Below, in pieces: positions 45,801 to 57,787 of a DNA stretch of 64,000 bases (within the stretch, counting starts at the first letter, position 1; each line of letters opens with the position of its first letter). The stretch is from Hyaloperonospora brassicae. Its lineage: Eukaryota; Oomycota; Peronosporomycetes; Peronosporales; Peronosporaceae. Both the position numbers and the translations under genes were made by a program. The notes below the pieces were generated by a model. The model had not been told where the DNA came from. It saw nothing but the letters and a program-made list of their open reading frames with translations, and ran no database searches. The stretch lies in assembly GCA_947650285.1 (NCBI GenBank), contig CANTFL010000363.1, positions 372,001 through 436,000 of the forward strand. The letters run 5' to 3'.

Positions 45801-46914
45801 CTAAGATGAGCGATTGAATCTAGCTTTTCTCTGTGCATGCATAGGAACGGTAAAAGTCAGCGTTTTATGACCACTTCACATTTTTCTTAAGCAAAAAAAA
45901 TATGCACGATCATTTCGGCATAGTTGCGCGAGTAATTGTGCAAGTACGCCGCTAATCCAAGATACTTCCGCAGGCTTTAGATATCGACTGGCACGGGGCA
46001 ACCAGTGATCGCCTTATCTTCTCGGGATCAAGGCGTACGCCTTATTTACCCACGATGCACCCCAGATGTGGTATTTTGGTAGCCGCGAATATATACTTCT
46101 TGAGGTTGGCGTACAACTTATGCATCCGCAAGAATTGAAGAACCTGGCGAATGTGAGTTTTATGAGCTTCAACGTCTGTCATCCCGTCCATAGCCGGGCT
46201 ATGGATGGACACATCATCAGAGTAACTCGGTGCGAAATCTCGCACCGGTCGTAACAGATTTGTGACACATCTGTTGTATGTTGCAGGGGCATTACTCAGC
46301 CCCTGTGGCATCTCTCGCCACACTCAGACAAAATACCTCTGGAGGTGATCACTGCTGTGTACGTGATGTTCCGTTCAGGCGTAAGGATCGGATAGTAGCC
46401 ATCCGTCAGATCCATGGACGAGAAGATGGTACTCGTTGATATACCATCTATGATTACGTCCTTCGTCGAAATCGGTGTCTGAGCGGTACCGTTGCAGCAT
46501 TCAACGTGTTTAATGCGTGCACTATCCGCCATCCTCCAGTACCCTTTTACACACAGAAGGTCCTAAATCTGATAGGAGCTGTTGATTTTTTCACATGAAC
46601 CGCTGCAAAGCGATCGTCAAAGAACTTGTCGATCGCTAGTACTTGTTCACGAGGCAGTGGCCACTGCTTCATGACACAATACTTCGAGCCCGGTTTGAGC
46701 TCGATCTCGCGTCCAGTGCCATTGTCCTTAGGCAACTCGCAAGACACGGATTCAGAAAACACATACTTGAATTCGATAAAGTCCTTATACAAAGGATTTG
46801 CCTGAAGCGATCCCAGGGTTGAAACGTGTATCGCTTAATGCAAGCCTTTTCCTCGAGGATGCTTTCGTCCATCGATGAACTGATGAGAACTCGTTCGGTC
46901 CCAGTAAACTCCAT
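45801..46914 (-). pseudogene. Gypsy reverse transcriptase, broken
   Basis: Fingers: KQWPLPREQVLAIDKFFDD (46547-46792). Palm: FSSMDLTDGYY and TPISTKDVIIDG (46296-46532), MPQGLSNAPATYNRCVTNLL, then YSDD in place of the usual YFDD/YxDD box (46042-46323), and KLYANLKKYIF. Thumb/connection: a GLAAYLHNYSRNYAEMIV trace at about 45890-45980. The enzyme would copy the element RNA into DNA. Four or more frame changes kill it. Confidence 0.85.
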
Positions 46915-47896
46915 TGCTGATTAAATATTGATGACGTACTCGTCCTCCGCGACGAGTAGAAAGATTTGATTGACTTTGTTACGACGCAGATCACAAAGAA
47001 TCGTTTCGGTTCTAGTGGTGGCAATTGAGTTATCTCCAAATTAAACTTCGGAGGCGCAACCAGACCAAGTGTATACGCACCGATACTTGGTCCGTCATTC
47101 ACCAAGACGTTCAACGTCTCGGTTTCTTTCTGGGAGATTGTTTCCACAGGTTCATGAGGGACTAATCCCTGAGCATGATAATAGTGAGGAATTCCTTTAA
47201 AAAGTGTGGACTTGCTCCTCCACGTCTTCTGACTGAAGCTATAAAATTACAGTCAGGTCTCGACCCCTTAAGGTCGACATTCCAGTCGACCTAGGACGAT
47301 TGTTTTTCCCTTTGGCGGCATCCGGTTTCTTTCTTCGAGGATGTTGCCCGCTAGGCATACATCCATGTCCCGGCCCACTCGACTTATTCGAGAGGTGGAC
47401 CTTTGCCATTGCCTGTACTTCTGACTAGCCATCAGCAGCTTGTTCTACATGGTAGTGATCAATTACACTGATATATTGTGCAGTCTTGCGAACGGCCGTA
47501 CCGCAAGTGAGGCCATCGCACTCACTCGCAATACATCCACACGCTTGTGGACGCTTCAAGACGTTCATCAGATAGATATTTGATGAATAAGCGGCAGGCA
47601 TCTTTAATAATCGACTCTGCCAGCTCACTCTTGTCTTGTACCTTTTGAGCCAAGGCAATTATAGAATGACATTGAAAACGTTCATTCAGATTCAATAGGA
47701 TGTAGTCATAATCGTACTATTTGCCCTCTTAAACGTGTAGTGGATTCCTACTACGCGTTTCACAACGGTTACCCATACGCTTGTGGCCAGGAGCACCGTC
47801 ATCCTGGTCAGGGGGATGTCGCACTCAACAAAATTGAGCCTACGACCCTCTAGTGACTGGCGGTGAACAAACTTGGTCGACGCCCTACAGTCAACG
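46915..47896 (-). pseudogene. Gypsy aspartic protease and protease-RT linker, broken
   Basis: Active-site trace DCRASTKFVHRQSLEGRR at the upstream edge, where the family has D-S-G-A-S, then IPLTRMTVLLAT, LPWLKRYKTRVSWQ (47640) and ACGCIASECDGLTCGT (47425-47658). The frame changes at the inversion breakpoint 47896/47897. 46915-47420 is the linker region with LPPLEPKRFF. Confidence 0.75.
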
Positions 47897-48453
47897 AGTC
47901 AGGAACTACTTGTTCCGATTAAATCTAGATAGGTTTGAACAAACAATCGCAGAGGCGGAACAGGAAGACTTAAGCATGAGCCTGTCTCATGCTAGTCCGA
48001 GCTCTTATGTTCCGCCGAGGCGACAAAAGACTGGAGCTTTTGAACCCATGGACATCTGTGGTATTGAAAGAGAGAGACCTCATTTTTCAAACAATAAGCG
48101 ATTGTAGAAATGCAATCGCTGTCAGAAGCTAGGTCACGACGCGTACGGGAGTAGTGCCCCACGACCAGTACCAAATAGTACTGTGCAAAATGGTCGTCCA
48201 TTTGTTTAAATATGCAATGGGCGTGGGTCCACGCTGTTGCGAAGCCGCAAGAGCGAAGCGTACCATCAAAAAATGGGCGGGTCAGTAAAGGCGGAGCGCT
48301 CTACTGATTCAGCAACCTCAAGAGAATGTGCAAATCTCTCGACGAAATTTGCTTTAAATACACAATCATTGTGTGTTTCCGCACCTTGTGATGAGATATC
48401 ACTCATAACCTTGAAGGAAGAAGTGAGAAATAATATGTTACTTCGTGCCCTTC
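47897..48453 (+). pseudogene. Inverted block: gag C-terminus to protease start
   Basis: This piece reads on the plus strand while the rest of the element is minus. From 47900 it gives VRNYLFRLNLDRFEQTIAEA, the basic PPRRQK linker and, after a stop, a zinc knuckle CNRCQKLGHDAYGS with the last Cys changed to Ser, then a protease-leader segment ending VRNNMLLRAL. Flipping it would place gag (ending LMQGL at about 48460, minus) next to VRNYLF and MLLRAL next to DCRAS. It is a clean internal inversion of about 555 bp. Confidence 0.8.
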
Positions 48454-49199
48454 TTAACCCTTGCATGAGCCCAGTAATCAACGTTTAATCATGTAAAGGG
48501 TAGCAGTTATACTATTCGCGAGGAGTCGTAAATGCTAAGCATAATCGTGCACAACACTCTTACCCTGTTTAATATTCAGGAGCTCAAATCGAGCCCTGAA
48601 CGCTGCCCGAGGCGGTTCAAACGTCTGTTTGAGCCGGGTCTTATAGGCTTCTAGCGCAATAATAGCGTATGGGGAGCTCATCTCGAGCCCTAAGGCCCAA
48701 GTCTTAACACGTCCTACCAAGTGACGTTGAGAAAATGTAAGTATCATTTGCTCATTGTCAATACGACGTGACTATATGGCTCTGTTTAGTTCGACGAACC
48801 ATAATAACAGAGAGTCTTACTCGACTCCTCTGTGCTTGGAGATATCAATCCTCAAGATTTCGGGACGACGCGTGTGTGTCCTCCCGCCCACAGCAGCATT
48901 GAATTTCTGCTGTCTGGACAGCTCTGTCTGTTGAGCACCGAGTTCTCTCAACTGCTCGGCCTATTGAGAGCCTTGCGGGTAAAGCAAGGCTACTTTACCT
49001 TTAAGCGGCAAGTTCTTTTTAAATGACCCTAACTATAGCGGCATGTTGTTGGTACCTGTCAAGGGACTTCAACACGGTGCTAATAGCGGTTTGCCGACAG
49101 TGGTCACTTATACGTTCTACCACCCTCTATCGATGTCACTCAATGAATTAAGGCTTCACGCGTAGCTTTAAATCTCTCCTCCCCATCCAACATGTTCAT
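48454..49199 (-). pseudogene. Gypsy gag N-terminal half, broken
   Basis: Starts at the ATG at 49197-49199 and has stops early in the frame. The best piece, 48535-48747, carries FSQRHLVGRVKTWALGLE and RLKQTFEPPRAAFRARFELL, the capsid motifs seen at the window edges. Its closest relative here is the copy at 58295-59079. Confidence 0.8.
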
Positions 49200-49248
49200 G
49201 TAGGATGAGAAGTTGTGGTCGCTGGAAGGACCACAAAGTGCTACTAGG

Positions 49249-49681
49249 TGTCAAGGGGCACGCCTTGTGCTCATTCAACACAAGGTTGCGTGCACTCGAC
49301 GTACCATACACATGGATTGAGGAAAATCAGCAAAGTAGGCAGAGCCTAAAACTCTAAGGGAAAAAGTAGAAATGAATTTAATATAGTTATGTTCCCTAAT
49401 AAACCATCTTTTGTCTTGAGCTAACTGTATTAAACTACAATCTCATATGTGGGTTTTGAGCACTACCCATTGCGCGCATTTAGCAGCGATTTGTGGTTAA
49501 TCTGGTTGATGTACCCGGTACATCAACCACGAATTGGAGCACCCAGAATATCACCCTCGGGGTGTATTCGTCGCCAATATCACCTCTAGTCGGGCTATGT
49601 TTATTGAATATTGTCTTAAAGATAGTGTTTAAAAATTGATACATTCGTATCAATTATATGTAACGGAGTCATTCCGTAAAA
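49249..49681 (-). repeat. 5' LTR of the 43-49 kb Gypsy element (about 433 bp)
   Basis: Minus-strand end TTGACA at 49249 next to the primer site. The other end near 49681 is a degraded TGTAACGG. Contains the family blocks (TTGATGTACCGGGTACATCAA-type fold, CAATCGC, TTTAGCAGCG). Confidence 0.75.
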
Positions 49682-50660
49682 AGATCCTTCTTGTTTCTGT
49701 GACTATGCCGCAATTAGCATAACGGGTAACGGCAAACGGAACGGGAAACACCACCACAAGTTGGCCGCTCACGTATCAATTCTCCTTCAATATTAACTTG
49801 CATCCGGATTTTTGTCGCTGCGTCGAGCGACATCTGGCGGCGGCGGCAAGTCCACTGCTTTAGCCTCAACTTTTGTCGTCTTCACATTGCATCTTTACGC
49901 GTTCCGCTTTCTACATTACAGTGCCATCTTTTGCAACCGCCCGCGCCCTACCCTAAAAAGATGCCAGATGGGAGAGTTTGGCATAGACTTCCTGTGACGA
50001 GACACTCACAATTAAATGAAACCGTCGTCGTGATGAAATGTACAAATGCGCGAGCCAAGTATACGTATAAATTTTGTTAGGTACGAAAGAGTAATAATCA
50101 TCTAAGCATTAATACTGAGCCGTGTCATGCTAATGTACACGTTTTAATCGGCTTTTTCGTGCTCCCCGCTGACCCACACACACTCCATACAACTATCTAG
50201 CAACAAGAATGAGTATGACTGCAGCAGCTCAGCACCGTAAGAGGGAGCGAAGAGTGCTTCTCGCCCATTTAATCAGTCCGCAATTTCGGACGACATTTGC
50301 AACTGCGAGATCGATGTTCAGCACAAGTAAACGGGGTCGTTGCCTTCCCTGCACTTGATTATTCGATGTGTATTGCTGGTGTAGTGGTACGCAAAGCGGC
50401 TTGTCCGATGAATATTTACTACATTCGCTGCGGCTGTCCGATATTTCCAGAAAACATACGAGGGCAAATCGAACGGTTCGCGTGCTCAGAACATAAGCTA
50501 AGGAGATACACGACAACGGTTAGGGTCGCGATTGCAGACGGCAACAGATTCGCTTTCTCTCTCTTCTGCATATCGCGTCTGCAAGAACGACCTCTCGATT
50601 TGTACACGTAAGGCGCAGGCCAGAAACGAGACGACAATGGCCGTAGTTGGCCACCAACTA
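49682..50660. other. Unassigned sequence with one possible zinc-ribbon ORF
   Basis: No element recognised. The plus-strand frame 50297-50611 (104 codons) has CGCPIFPENIRGQIERFACSEH followed by a beta-rich YTTTVRVAIADGNRFAFSLF stretch (quoted in parts), faintly like the zinc ribbon/OB fold of replication protein A large subunits. The match is weak, so no function is assigned. Confidence 0.3.
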
Positions 50661-50765
50661 CGAACAAATCCAGAAACCAGCGGTAGATTCGTGCAAAAGT
50701 CCTGAAACCAGCACCAGTTCTGAGACGAGCCAACATAGAGCAAAGTTGATGTGAGTCTCACCATT
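50661..50765. repeat. 105-bp inverted repeat, left arm
   Basis: Reverse complement of 52055-52159 with about five mismatches. Begins CGAACAAATCC. The enclosed 1.29 kb shows no known protein. No target duplication outside the arms. Confidence 0.85.
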
Positions 50766-52054
50766 TTTTAATGAGGACCACTCAATTTATTTGTGTGGTG
50801 TACTGGTAAAGTAAGAATTATGTAGAAACACAGATTAATACACCACGGTTTCTAACAATCTGGCGATGATTGATATGGAGGAGACTACGGTACCAATGTA
50901 CTTATAAAGGGACACATTTTTTAGACGGGCGCTGCTGCAACTGTGATTATACAGGACTACTATTTTAATCAAAATCGACAGTGCAAGGTCAAGAGGTGTA
51001 GTGGTGGGAGCAAAACGTATGTGTGCCCACAAGCCGGGTGCCCCTAGGGCGTCTGTATTCGTGATGAACACAGTGATGTCCGACAGTACTATAGACGAAG
51101 CCACTCGCGTTGGTCTATTCCCTTCATACTCAATTGAACATGCTATGCATAGCTTTTGTAACGAATGAATACAACAACAAAATTACCATGACGTTGCTTT
51201 GACATGCTTGCTATATATTAAAACTGTCGATTATCATAGTTTTATGTACAGGAAACAAAACATCACGAGTGCAAACTTACTGGCCATACAATGACACTTC
51301 CCTCTCCCTTCACTTGCGGACATCCCTTGCTTCGATCATGAGCATCTTAGACGTTTTGAGCACGTACTTTGTGCATCGAACCTTCCGTCTGAGCTCGGTG
51401 CTCACTTATTGCGCCGGCATTAAATAAATTCAACGCCTTCCCCTTGTTTCGCGACTTGATCAGCCCTTCTATCCGATACCTGGTATCAATACACAGAGCA
51501 ACGACGTCAGTACCACGTCAAACGTACATCTGGACTGGCGCCGACTGTTCGCAATCGACCTACAAAGTATCAAACGAGAGTTTAACGATCTTGACAACGT
51601 CCAACCTATTACACGTTGCAGCCATGGAACAAACGGCAATAAACAGCACATCAAATTGTGTTTAAACTAATATAATTGCGGAGTACGTCGACCTTCATAC
51701 CTACTCACAATCTGGTGGGTTTTCTTCAGTCTGCTGATCACGCGCTGCGTCCCCTCCTCTGTCACGTGCATAGAAACAAACATAAACTCAGCAACCTTTT
51801 CTAATAGAACGTGCAGATATCTTACCATTTAGTACCTTCTCAGCGCATGGCTTGCTTCCATGCAAGGATGATAGTGCCATAGTAAGGAACGCAGAGGCCT
51901 TTGACCTTTTTTGCAGGCGCTCGTGGTTCGCAAAATGAACAATGAATCGTCCGTTTGCCAAATATTGTCTACCCAATGAGATCACACCAAAAATTTCTAA
52001 AAAATGGAAAGCCTTGCAACCAATCACGCAGTTTCAATCACTGAGGCATTTGGG
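50766..52054. other. Sequence enclosed by the 105-bp inverted repeat
   Basis: Open frames at 51444-51665 (plus) and 51788-52027 (minus) are short, with no motif I can name. May be the interior of a non-autonomous DNA element. Confidence 0.35.
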
Positions 52055-52159
52055 AATGGTGTGGCCCACATCAACTTTGCTATATGTTGGCTCGTCTCAG
52101 AACTGGTGCTGGTTTCAGGACTTTTGCACGAATCTACTGCTGGTTTCTGGATTTGTTCG
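52055..52159. repeat. 105-bp inverted repeat, right arm
   Basis: Partner of 50661-50765. Ends GGATTTGTTCG. Confidence 0.85.
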
Positions 52160-52182
52160 GATCAAGCACCAATAGCTGATGA

Positions 52183-52420
52183 ATGATCGCAATCGGTGGT
52201 GAGCAAGAAACTCATATAGGAGATTGTAGTTTAATACAGTTCGATTATGACAATAAAAGGTGGTTTATTAAGAAAAATAACTATATTAAATACAATTCAA
52301 TTTTCCGTTAGACAGAGCTTTCGGGTTCTGCCTACTTCGCTGCGCTTCCTCACGCCACGCGTACGTGACGTCGGTTCACACAACCTTGTGTTATATTGAC
52401 ACAAGGCGTGCCGTGTTACA
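52183..52420 (+). repeat. Truncated Gypsy LTR (right half)
   Basis: Matches the last 240 bases of the LTR at 57788-58244 (ATATAGGAGATTGTA, CAGACGGAGCTT-like, CTTCCTCACGC, GTACGTGACGTCGG, CCTTGTGTT..ACAAGG) and ends GTGTTACA. The left half is missing. A rough primer-site relic (AGCAAAGTGCT) follows. Confidence 0.75.
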
Positions 52421-53808
52421 ATAGCAAAGTGCTATTCTGCTCGAGCAGGAGCAAGACAGTATCCATTGGTGCATAGCGGCAGACACCGTTGTTGATCCGC
52501 GAACAGTGGCCGACTGCCTGACGCTACGCCGGAGTGAAGCCGCCCAATACATCGTAGTTTTCGCGCATTTCAAGTCCACGGGATTTCGTGAAGTGTCCCG
52601 GACCCTATCGCACACAAACACGTCCAGCGGGCGTATAAAACCAACCATTTCGGCTGTTGAAAGGGTCAGTCATTGCACTCACTCTGACGGTGTCCAAGCC
52701 CGAGAGCGTTGCTAACCAGGCTTAAGATATATTAGACTTCTTGCGACCGGTAAATGGTTTATTAGACACATCAGTTTCTATATCTTCAATTCGCGAGTCT
52801 CGTCCACAGATTCATCGTCGAATATTGAGCGTATAAAGCGGTCCATTTGTCAACTCAGGGGGCAGTGATGGTTGCTACCAAATTGATTGAGGACATTATT
52901 GACGTGAGCGAATCAAACGTTATTTTATATACCTATGCTTACCGAAATAAAGCAGTTGGTATATACGCAAGAATCACGAAATTTGCCAGTACCCTGACAT
53001 CGGCATTGCATCGAATAAAAAATAGTTAAAATATGTGACAGCTGAATTATGATACCGTTTTACGGCCGAGATTCGTATACATTAGCTAATTTTAAATGCT
53101 AGTTAAGCTTTTCGTTTATTTTGTTCCTTTAATAGCCTAAAAGAAATAGGAAGACCGTGGCTACCTGTTTCGACAAATCATATTTCTTGAAGATGAAAAA
53201 TGAGAAAGTTATGGAACAAAGCGAAGAGGAAAAATTACTGATTTGTTTAACGAATGGGTCAGTTTATGGCCATTACAGATCTGATATAAAACCCAATTGT
53301 ATCAATCGATCGATTGCAACTGTTCTAAATTCACGATGCAATCGAGCATGTTGTCTGTCTTGCGCTTTCCTTTGCATTTTGTTGATGTCTTGGTTAAAGA
53401 CCCTTTTCTTCTTCACCGCGCGTCGTTGCAGTATATAATCAATCTGTGTTGACGCGTATGGGCGGACATAAACTGACCCATTCGTTGAACAAGCCAGTCA
53501 GCTCGCTCGTAAATGCCACCTCTAGCATTGGATTGGCTACTGCCGATTATCGTCCAAAAACTGGTCATCGGCCATAATCTGGCCTGATGCCTTAGTTCAT
53601 TGATTAACTGCGCCAAATAGTTAAATAATTCAAAAAATGCATTAAATAGTAAGAAAAATGATAAAATTATTAGCGGTGTATACTATACGACTGAACGTAC
53701 GCTACCTGAGAGAACGTGCATATTTAAGTGTGTTACTCGTTTTTCCTTCTCAACATTCATTTCGGTAATTTTAGAGAGGTACGGATTTGAACAGTACGTG
53801 ACACTACC
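52421..53808. other. Unassigned sequence
   Basis: Directly after the LTR fragment one would expect gag, but 52421-52720 does not match it. The frame 52506-52715 has no family motif. The rest is AT-rich and empty as far as I can see. Confidence 0.4.
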
Positions 53809-54254
53809 TGTTACGGGGTGTACCTGTTGCACTATATATTAGAATGCTATTAAAATTTAATAATCAGGAATATTACATTGAATGTTCCTATTTGGATTCA
53901 AAAAACAAAGTGATGATTTTTCAGTGACCCACGGGTCGACTCATTAAATTGATATATGGAATGACATCAAGACATTAATCGATGCGTGACCCGCGCAATG
54001 GGTGGTGACTAGACGTTACAATGCATATTGTTGTAATGATACAATAAAGTTTGGACTAGTTGACAAAGAAGAGATAAAGTATTTTATTATATATTTGATC
54101 TAATTTTACTTAAACTACTACCGAGTAAAATCATAGTAGGAGTCCGTCTTCCTCTATCCTGCGTACGTGGCGTGCTAAGGCACAGACAAACTGATATTAG
54201 CGGGCAAGTGGTTCTTACAGTTTATCACTACGTAACTGCTAGCACTCCATTACA
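53809..54254 (+). repeat. Degraded Gypsy LTR, probably solo (about 446 bp)
   Basis: Starts TGTTACGGGG and ends CCATTACA, with family blocks between (AATATTACATTGAATGTTCC, GACCCACGGGTC, GCGCAATGGGTGGTGAC, GTACGTGGCG). No gag follows. Many substitutions show age. Confidence 0.7.
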
Positions 54255-54735
54255 CTGTGGCAAAGCAAACACGAGATTTTACTGTTGAGTTGGGCTTGAA
54301 AGCGCACAGATCACCAGCATGAGCTAAATTCAAAAAGGATTCCGATTGGAGGATGCGAGATGGTATGGGTCGCGCACGATTTCGTCACAAACTTTCCAGA
54401 TCGCGAGATCGTTGGTGGCAAGGATATGATTTGTAATGACTCTAGAATTATAATGCAATATAAGACGAATCTCACCAGAGATCGCAACCTTAACCATATG
54501 TCACGAGATCACTTAGAGATCACGAGATCATTTATAGATTACGAAATCACCCAGAGATCGGGATATCCTGGTGTAAGCTGCGAGCAAGTCGGGTGTGGAC
54601 CACGCCAAGGTTCAAGAGAGGACACTTGGTGCAAGCCACGTAGGTACAAAAGGACGGTCTTCTGGAGAGAAGGCTCGTGGCCCCGGAAGTCGAGATACAG
54701 ATAGGACTATCGAAGTATTATTTTTTGGGCTTTAC
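54255..54735 (+). repeat. Internal fragment before LTR j, GATC-rich
   Basis: Rich in AGATCGCGAGATC and AGATCACGAGATCA words like the internal tails of the 2219-bp array, and lies on the matching side of the LTR in plus sense. Confidence 0.55.
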
Positions 54736-55281
54736 TGGGTAATATCAAACATAGTTCAATTTGCTTCTAAGTACATGTGTCGACTTCTCTTCCGGGTTGG
54801 AATTGTGGCTACCCGACGTCAGGTAAAGTTACATACTTAAAGCAAGTGATGTCCTTGGATTGTTTGGCCAGGGATAGATTACCCTTAAAAATGCCCTAAG
54901 TGCATTTGGACGCAGCAAACAAGTAAAGGCCAAGGTTAAAGATCGCGAATGGGCTCAAGTGGTCAGAAGGCTCGCGAATTAAGTATCTAAATTGGACAAG
55001 GCAATCTCGTAGATAGCAATGTGACTCATATCGAGCACCTGACAAGAACACCCGCAATCGTGTGAAGATTTACACGCGACAGTCTAATCTCAAACAGGGT
55101 CAAGTTCGGCATCGACTCGCGTCCACCTGAAAGAGTGCAACCCGCCCTACCGGCGGGAACACACAAGGTAAGCAAAGGTTACAGAACGGAACCGAAGTAC
55201 CCCGTTCGTTAGTTTGATCGTCCGGGAGCCAGTGGAGAGTTGGCATCGACTTCTCAAACAAGCGGCCGCCACTTCACCACG
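54736..55281 (+). repeat. LTR family 1, plus-sense copy j
   Basis: TGGGTAATATCAAACATAG at the left and GGCCGCCACTTCACCAC at the right. Shared order: TTCAATTTGCTTCTAAGTAC, GTCGACTTCTCTTCCGGG, CAGAAGGCTCGCG, GCAACCCGCC, GGAGCCAGTGGAGAGTTGG. An older, probably 3' LTR. Confidence 0.75.
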
Positions 55282-57787
55282 ACAATAGCCAAGCTTTATA
55301 GCGTACGACTGACGATGTGTGTAGTCTGTAACTTTCCCTTTTTAAATGTAGTTTAGCTCCAGATTTCCGCAGGTCCCGTTTCCTGGGGGAGAATTCATGG
55401 TCCCGTAGCAACCAAACAGCCAAGGAGATCATTTGCAGAAGGCCCGATACTGTGATGTCGAGCAGGTCTAGCGCTCCGACCGCGACGTGGATCCACCATT
55501 TCCACTACCTTAGCATAAGCTTCATCAATTGCTCCCAGCATTACGGCACTTCTAATATGCAAACTCGTCCATATACGTCGCCACGCATTATAATTTAAGA
55601 GAGGCTCTACAACCATGTTCCAGGTCGTGAGGAGGACGTCCGTCCGGCGGTAAAGGCGACGCCGGACGCCGCACCTTTTACCATTGATCCTTCCGATATG
55701 TTTCACGATCAGATTGTGAAGATGAAAAAACACACAGGGCATTTTTCTTGACGTCTAGTAGCCGAGTATCTGTGCTCCCTTCGCGGTGGAAAACGCAGAT
55801 TAGCTTATGAGGGTGTAGGATGTCCTACCCTAAAAGAATTGTTTTCATATTGGGAAACACGCGGGCGCTTTTAGCATACTCTGTCGATTTGATCAAGTGT
55901 TCGTATCGAGTTAAGGGAATTTTATAAGTAGTTGCCACTTCTAGCTGTTCCTTTGGATAACATCATTTTTAAGACGAAATGGGTGATATCAGAAATCATT
56001 CGACGGCTAGCTACCCATCACAAATGTTGGGTTGCTTCAATTTTGAACCTCTGATTAAATGCTGTATGTCACAGTACGACCGGTCTTTTATCGACGGGAG
56101 AAATTCCTATGTCGATCAATCAAATGCTCTCTTGATTATTAGCTATTGCCCACAGCGTTTTTAAATGATCTTGATCTATTTTCTAAACATAAACTTAGCT
56201 TTTTAATACAATGCACGTATTTCCGTCTTCCTCAGGTACACCAGCAAATTGTTTTTTGGGTTCCACGAATGGTTGGGATTTCTTCTCTTCCCAGACTGGG
56301 ACCCCACAATTAGTTTGGATAACTTGTAGTCCACAGTACAAAAACACAAGTTTTTACACCTCGTTATGCGTATCATCGCATTCATAGGTAGGAATCATAC
56401 AACACGAAAAATTAAGGATGGAATTTTCCTAGTGAATTGTCACCTTCCGCATTTGTGTGCGGATCGCATATCAATCTTAAGTCATCCCTTTCATCGCAGA
56501 GGTACTGATGATCCGTGAAGAATTTTTGTCGGCATGGCAAAGAAATACTTGATATCACGGTACAGGCCAGACTTCATAATGGCTACTTTAAACAGCGAGG
56601 AAAGATTACGACCTAACAGCACCGTCGAGGCTCAATTCGAAGGTCAACTTATAAATTATCTCGGCCGCACCCGAGGTATTTTGGTCAGTCGTCAATCCAC
56701 GCGCGAAAAAATCGAGTCTATCTTGTTATCTGCTGCATTGGCAACGGTAAGACTGCCCGTAATTTTACTAGATGTAAGGCTTGGCGTAAACGATTAACTA
56801 AGATTGCTTGATAAAGTCGATGTACTTCTTTTTTTAGTCGACCCGCTGCTTTCCTTCTGCGAGACGTGTACATTTCTTTTCGAGGCCGAGCAACATGATA
56901 AATTACCGGTTACCATTATAAAAGTGGGGTCATTCTGGTATATAAAAATTATTTCAGTGGGGGATATGGATTATTTCGTGCTGAGCACTTAATTATTCTT
57001 CATACAATTGGTACTAATTTTCGAGTGGTTGTGCTGAGGGCATATCATTTCAAAGATACCGAAAAGTTTCTACTTTTACTATTACGAAAATAAACGTCTC
57101 ATTCACTAAACGAATACGTCGGGGAAAGCTACTTTTAGGCTATATGGGTGTACTCCGTCTGATTAGGAGTCGTCCTGTTCCTATGGTTCGGGACACCAAT
57201 AATATTTGATATTTATGTGTAGGCTACCGCCCACAATAACTTAGTGTGGCAACATCTGGAACCCAGACTCCAGGGTTCAGTGTCATTCACTACTGTACAA
57301 GTTCAAGGGGTTGGTGAAAATGAAGCCAGGGACATGAAACCCACAATGTCGGGGTGTTAGCCAACTATTATTTAGTGCTACTGAGATACGCCTCATGGCC
57401 AATACACGCGCTGCCTTATCCACTGATCGGCGGCTGCAGCAGCCCAAAAAAGCCATCACATCCAGTGTGGAGCTATTATGTCCACCATCATTTCCCGCAA
57501 ACCCTGATCCTAGGACCGGCGACCGTCCACATTCGATCTATGCCACTGCTAGAAACAGGTCCGAAATCTCGGCACAATACCTGATGCTTGCTATTGAGCA
57601 ACCGTAATTCACAAGACCACTCGGTGTTAATATTGTTTTAGGGGCTGTCTCTAGCTTGTCTTCGCTCTAAAGCGACTCTGTTCAAGACATGTGTCGGTGC
57701 TTACAGACGAGGATGCCCCCATACTGGATAGCAATAGGGCCGGATCATGCATCGAAGACTTTTGATTGAACGGACCTCAACAGTCCC
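55282..57787. other. Unassigned sequence
   Basis: Open frames at 55395-55742 (minus, 115 codons, Arg-rich end), 56534-56797 (plus, 87 codons, from ATG) and 57354-57607 (plus) lack motifs I can name. No LTR or terminal repeat seen. Confidence 0.35.

Larger units (their letters stand above)
43195..49681 (-). mobile_element. Nearly full-length dead Gypsy element (5' LTR, gag, pol)
   Basis: Minus-strand order: LTR 49249-49681, primer site about 49234-49246, gag start 49199, protease, reverse transcriptase, RNase H, integrase ending near 43195. No 3' LTR is seen. 43190 abuts an unrelated plus-strand ORF. It has many stops and shifts, one inversion (47897-48453) and one 531-bp insertion (44618-45148). 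Confidence 0.85.

Noticed and set aside
47853..48107. A separate plus-strand gag gene
   Set aside because: Its ends fit exactly into the minus-strand element when flipped, so it is an inverted block of that element.
48832..49026. Plus-strand ORF with SSIEFLLSGQL (also 58474-58665 on the minus strand)
   Set aside because: Antisense shadow of the gag coiled-coil region in two Gypsy copies.
55395..55742. 115-codon minus-strand ORF with Arg-rich end
   Set aside because: No motif, next to an old LTR, and no second copy to show conservation.
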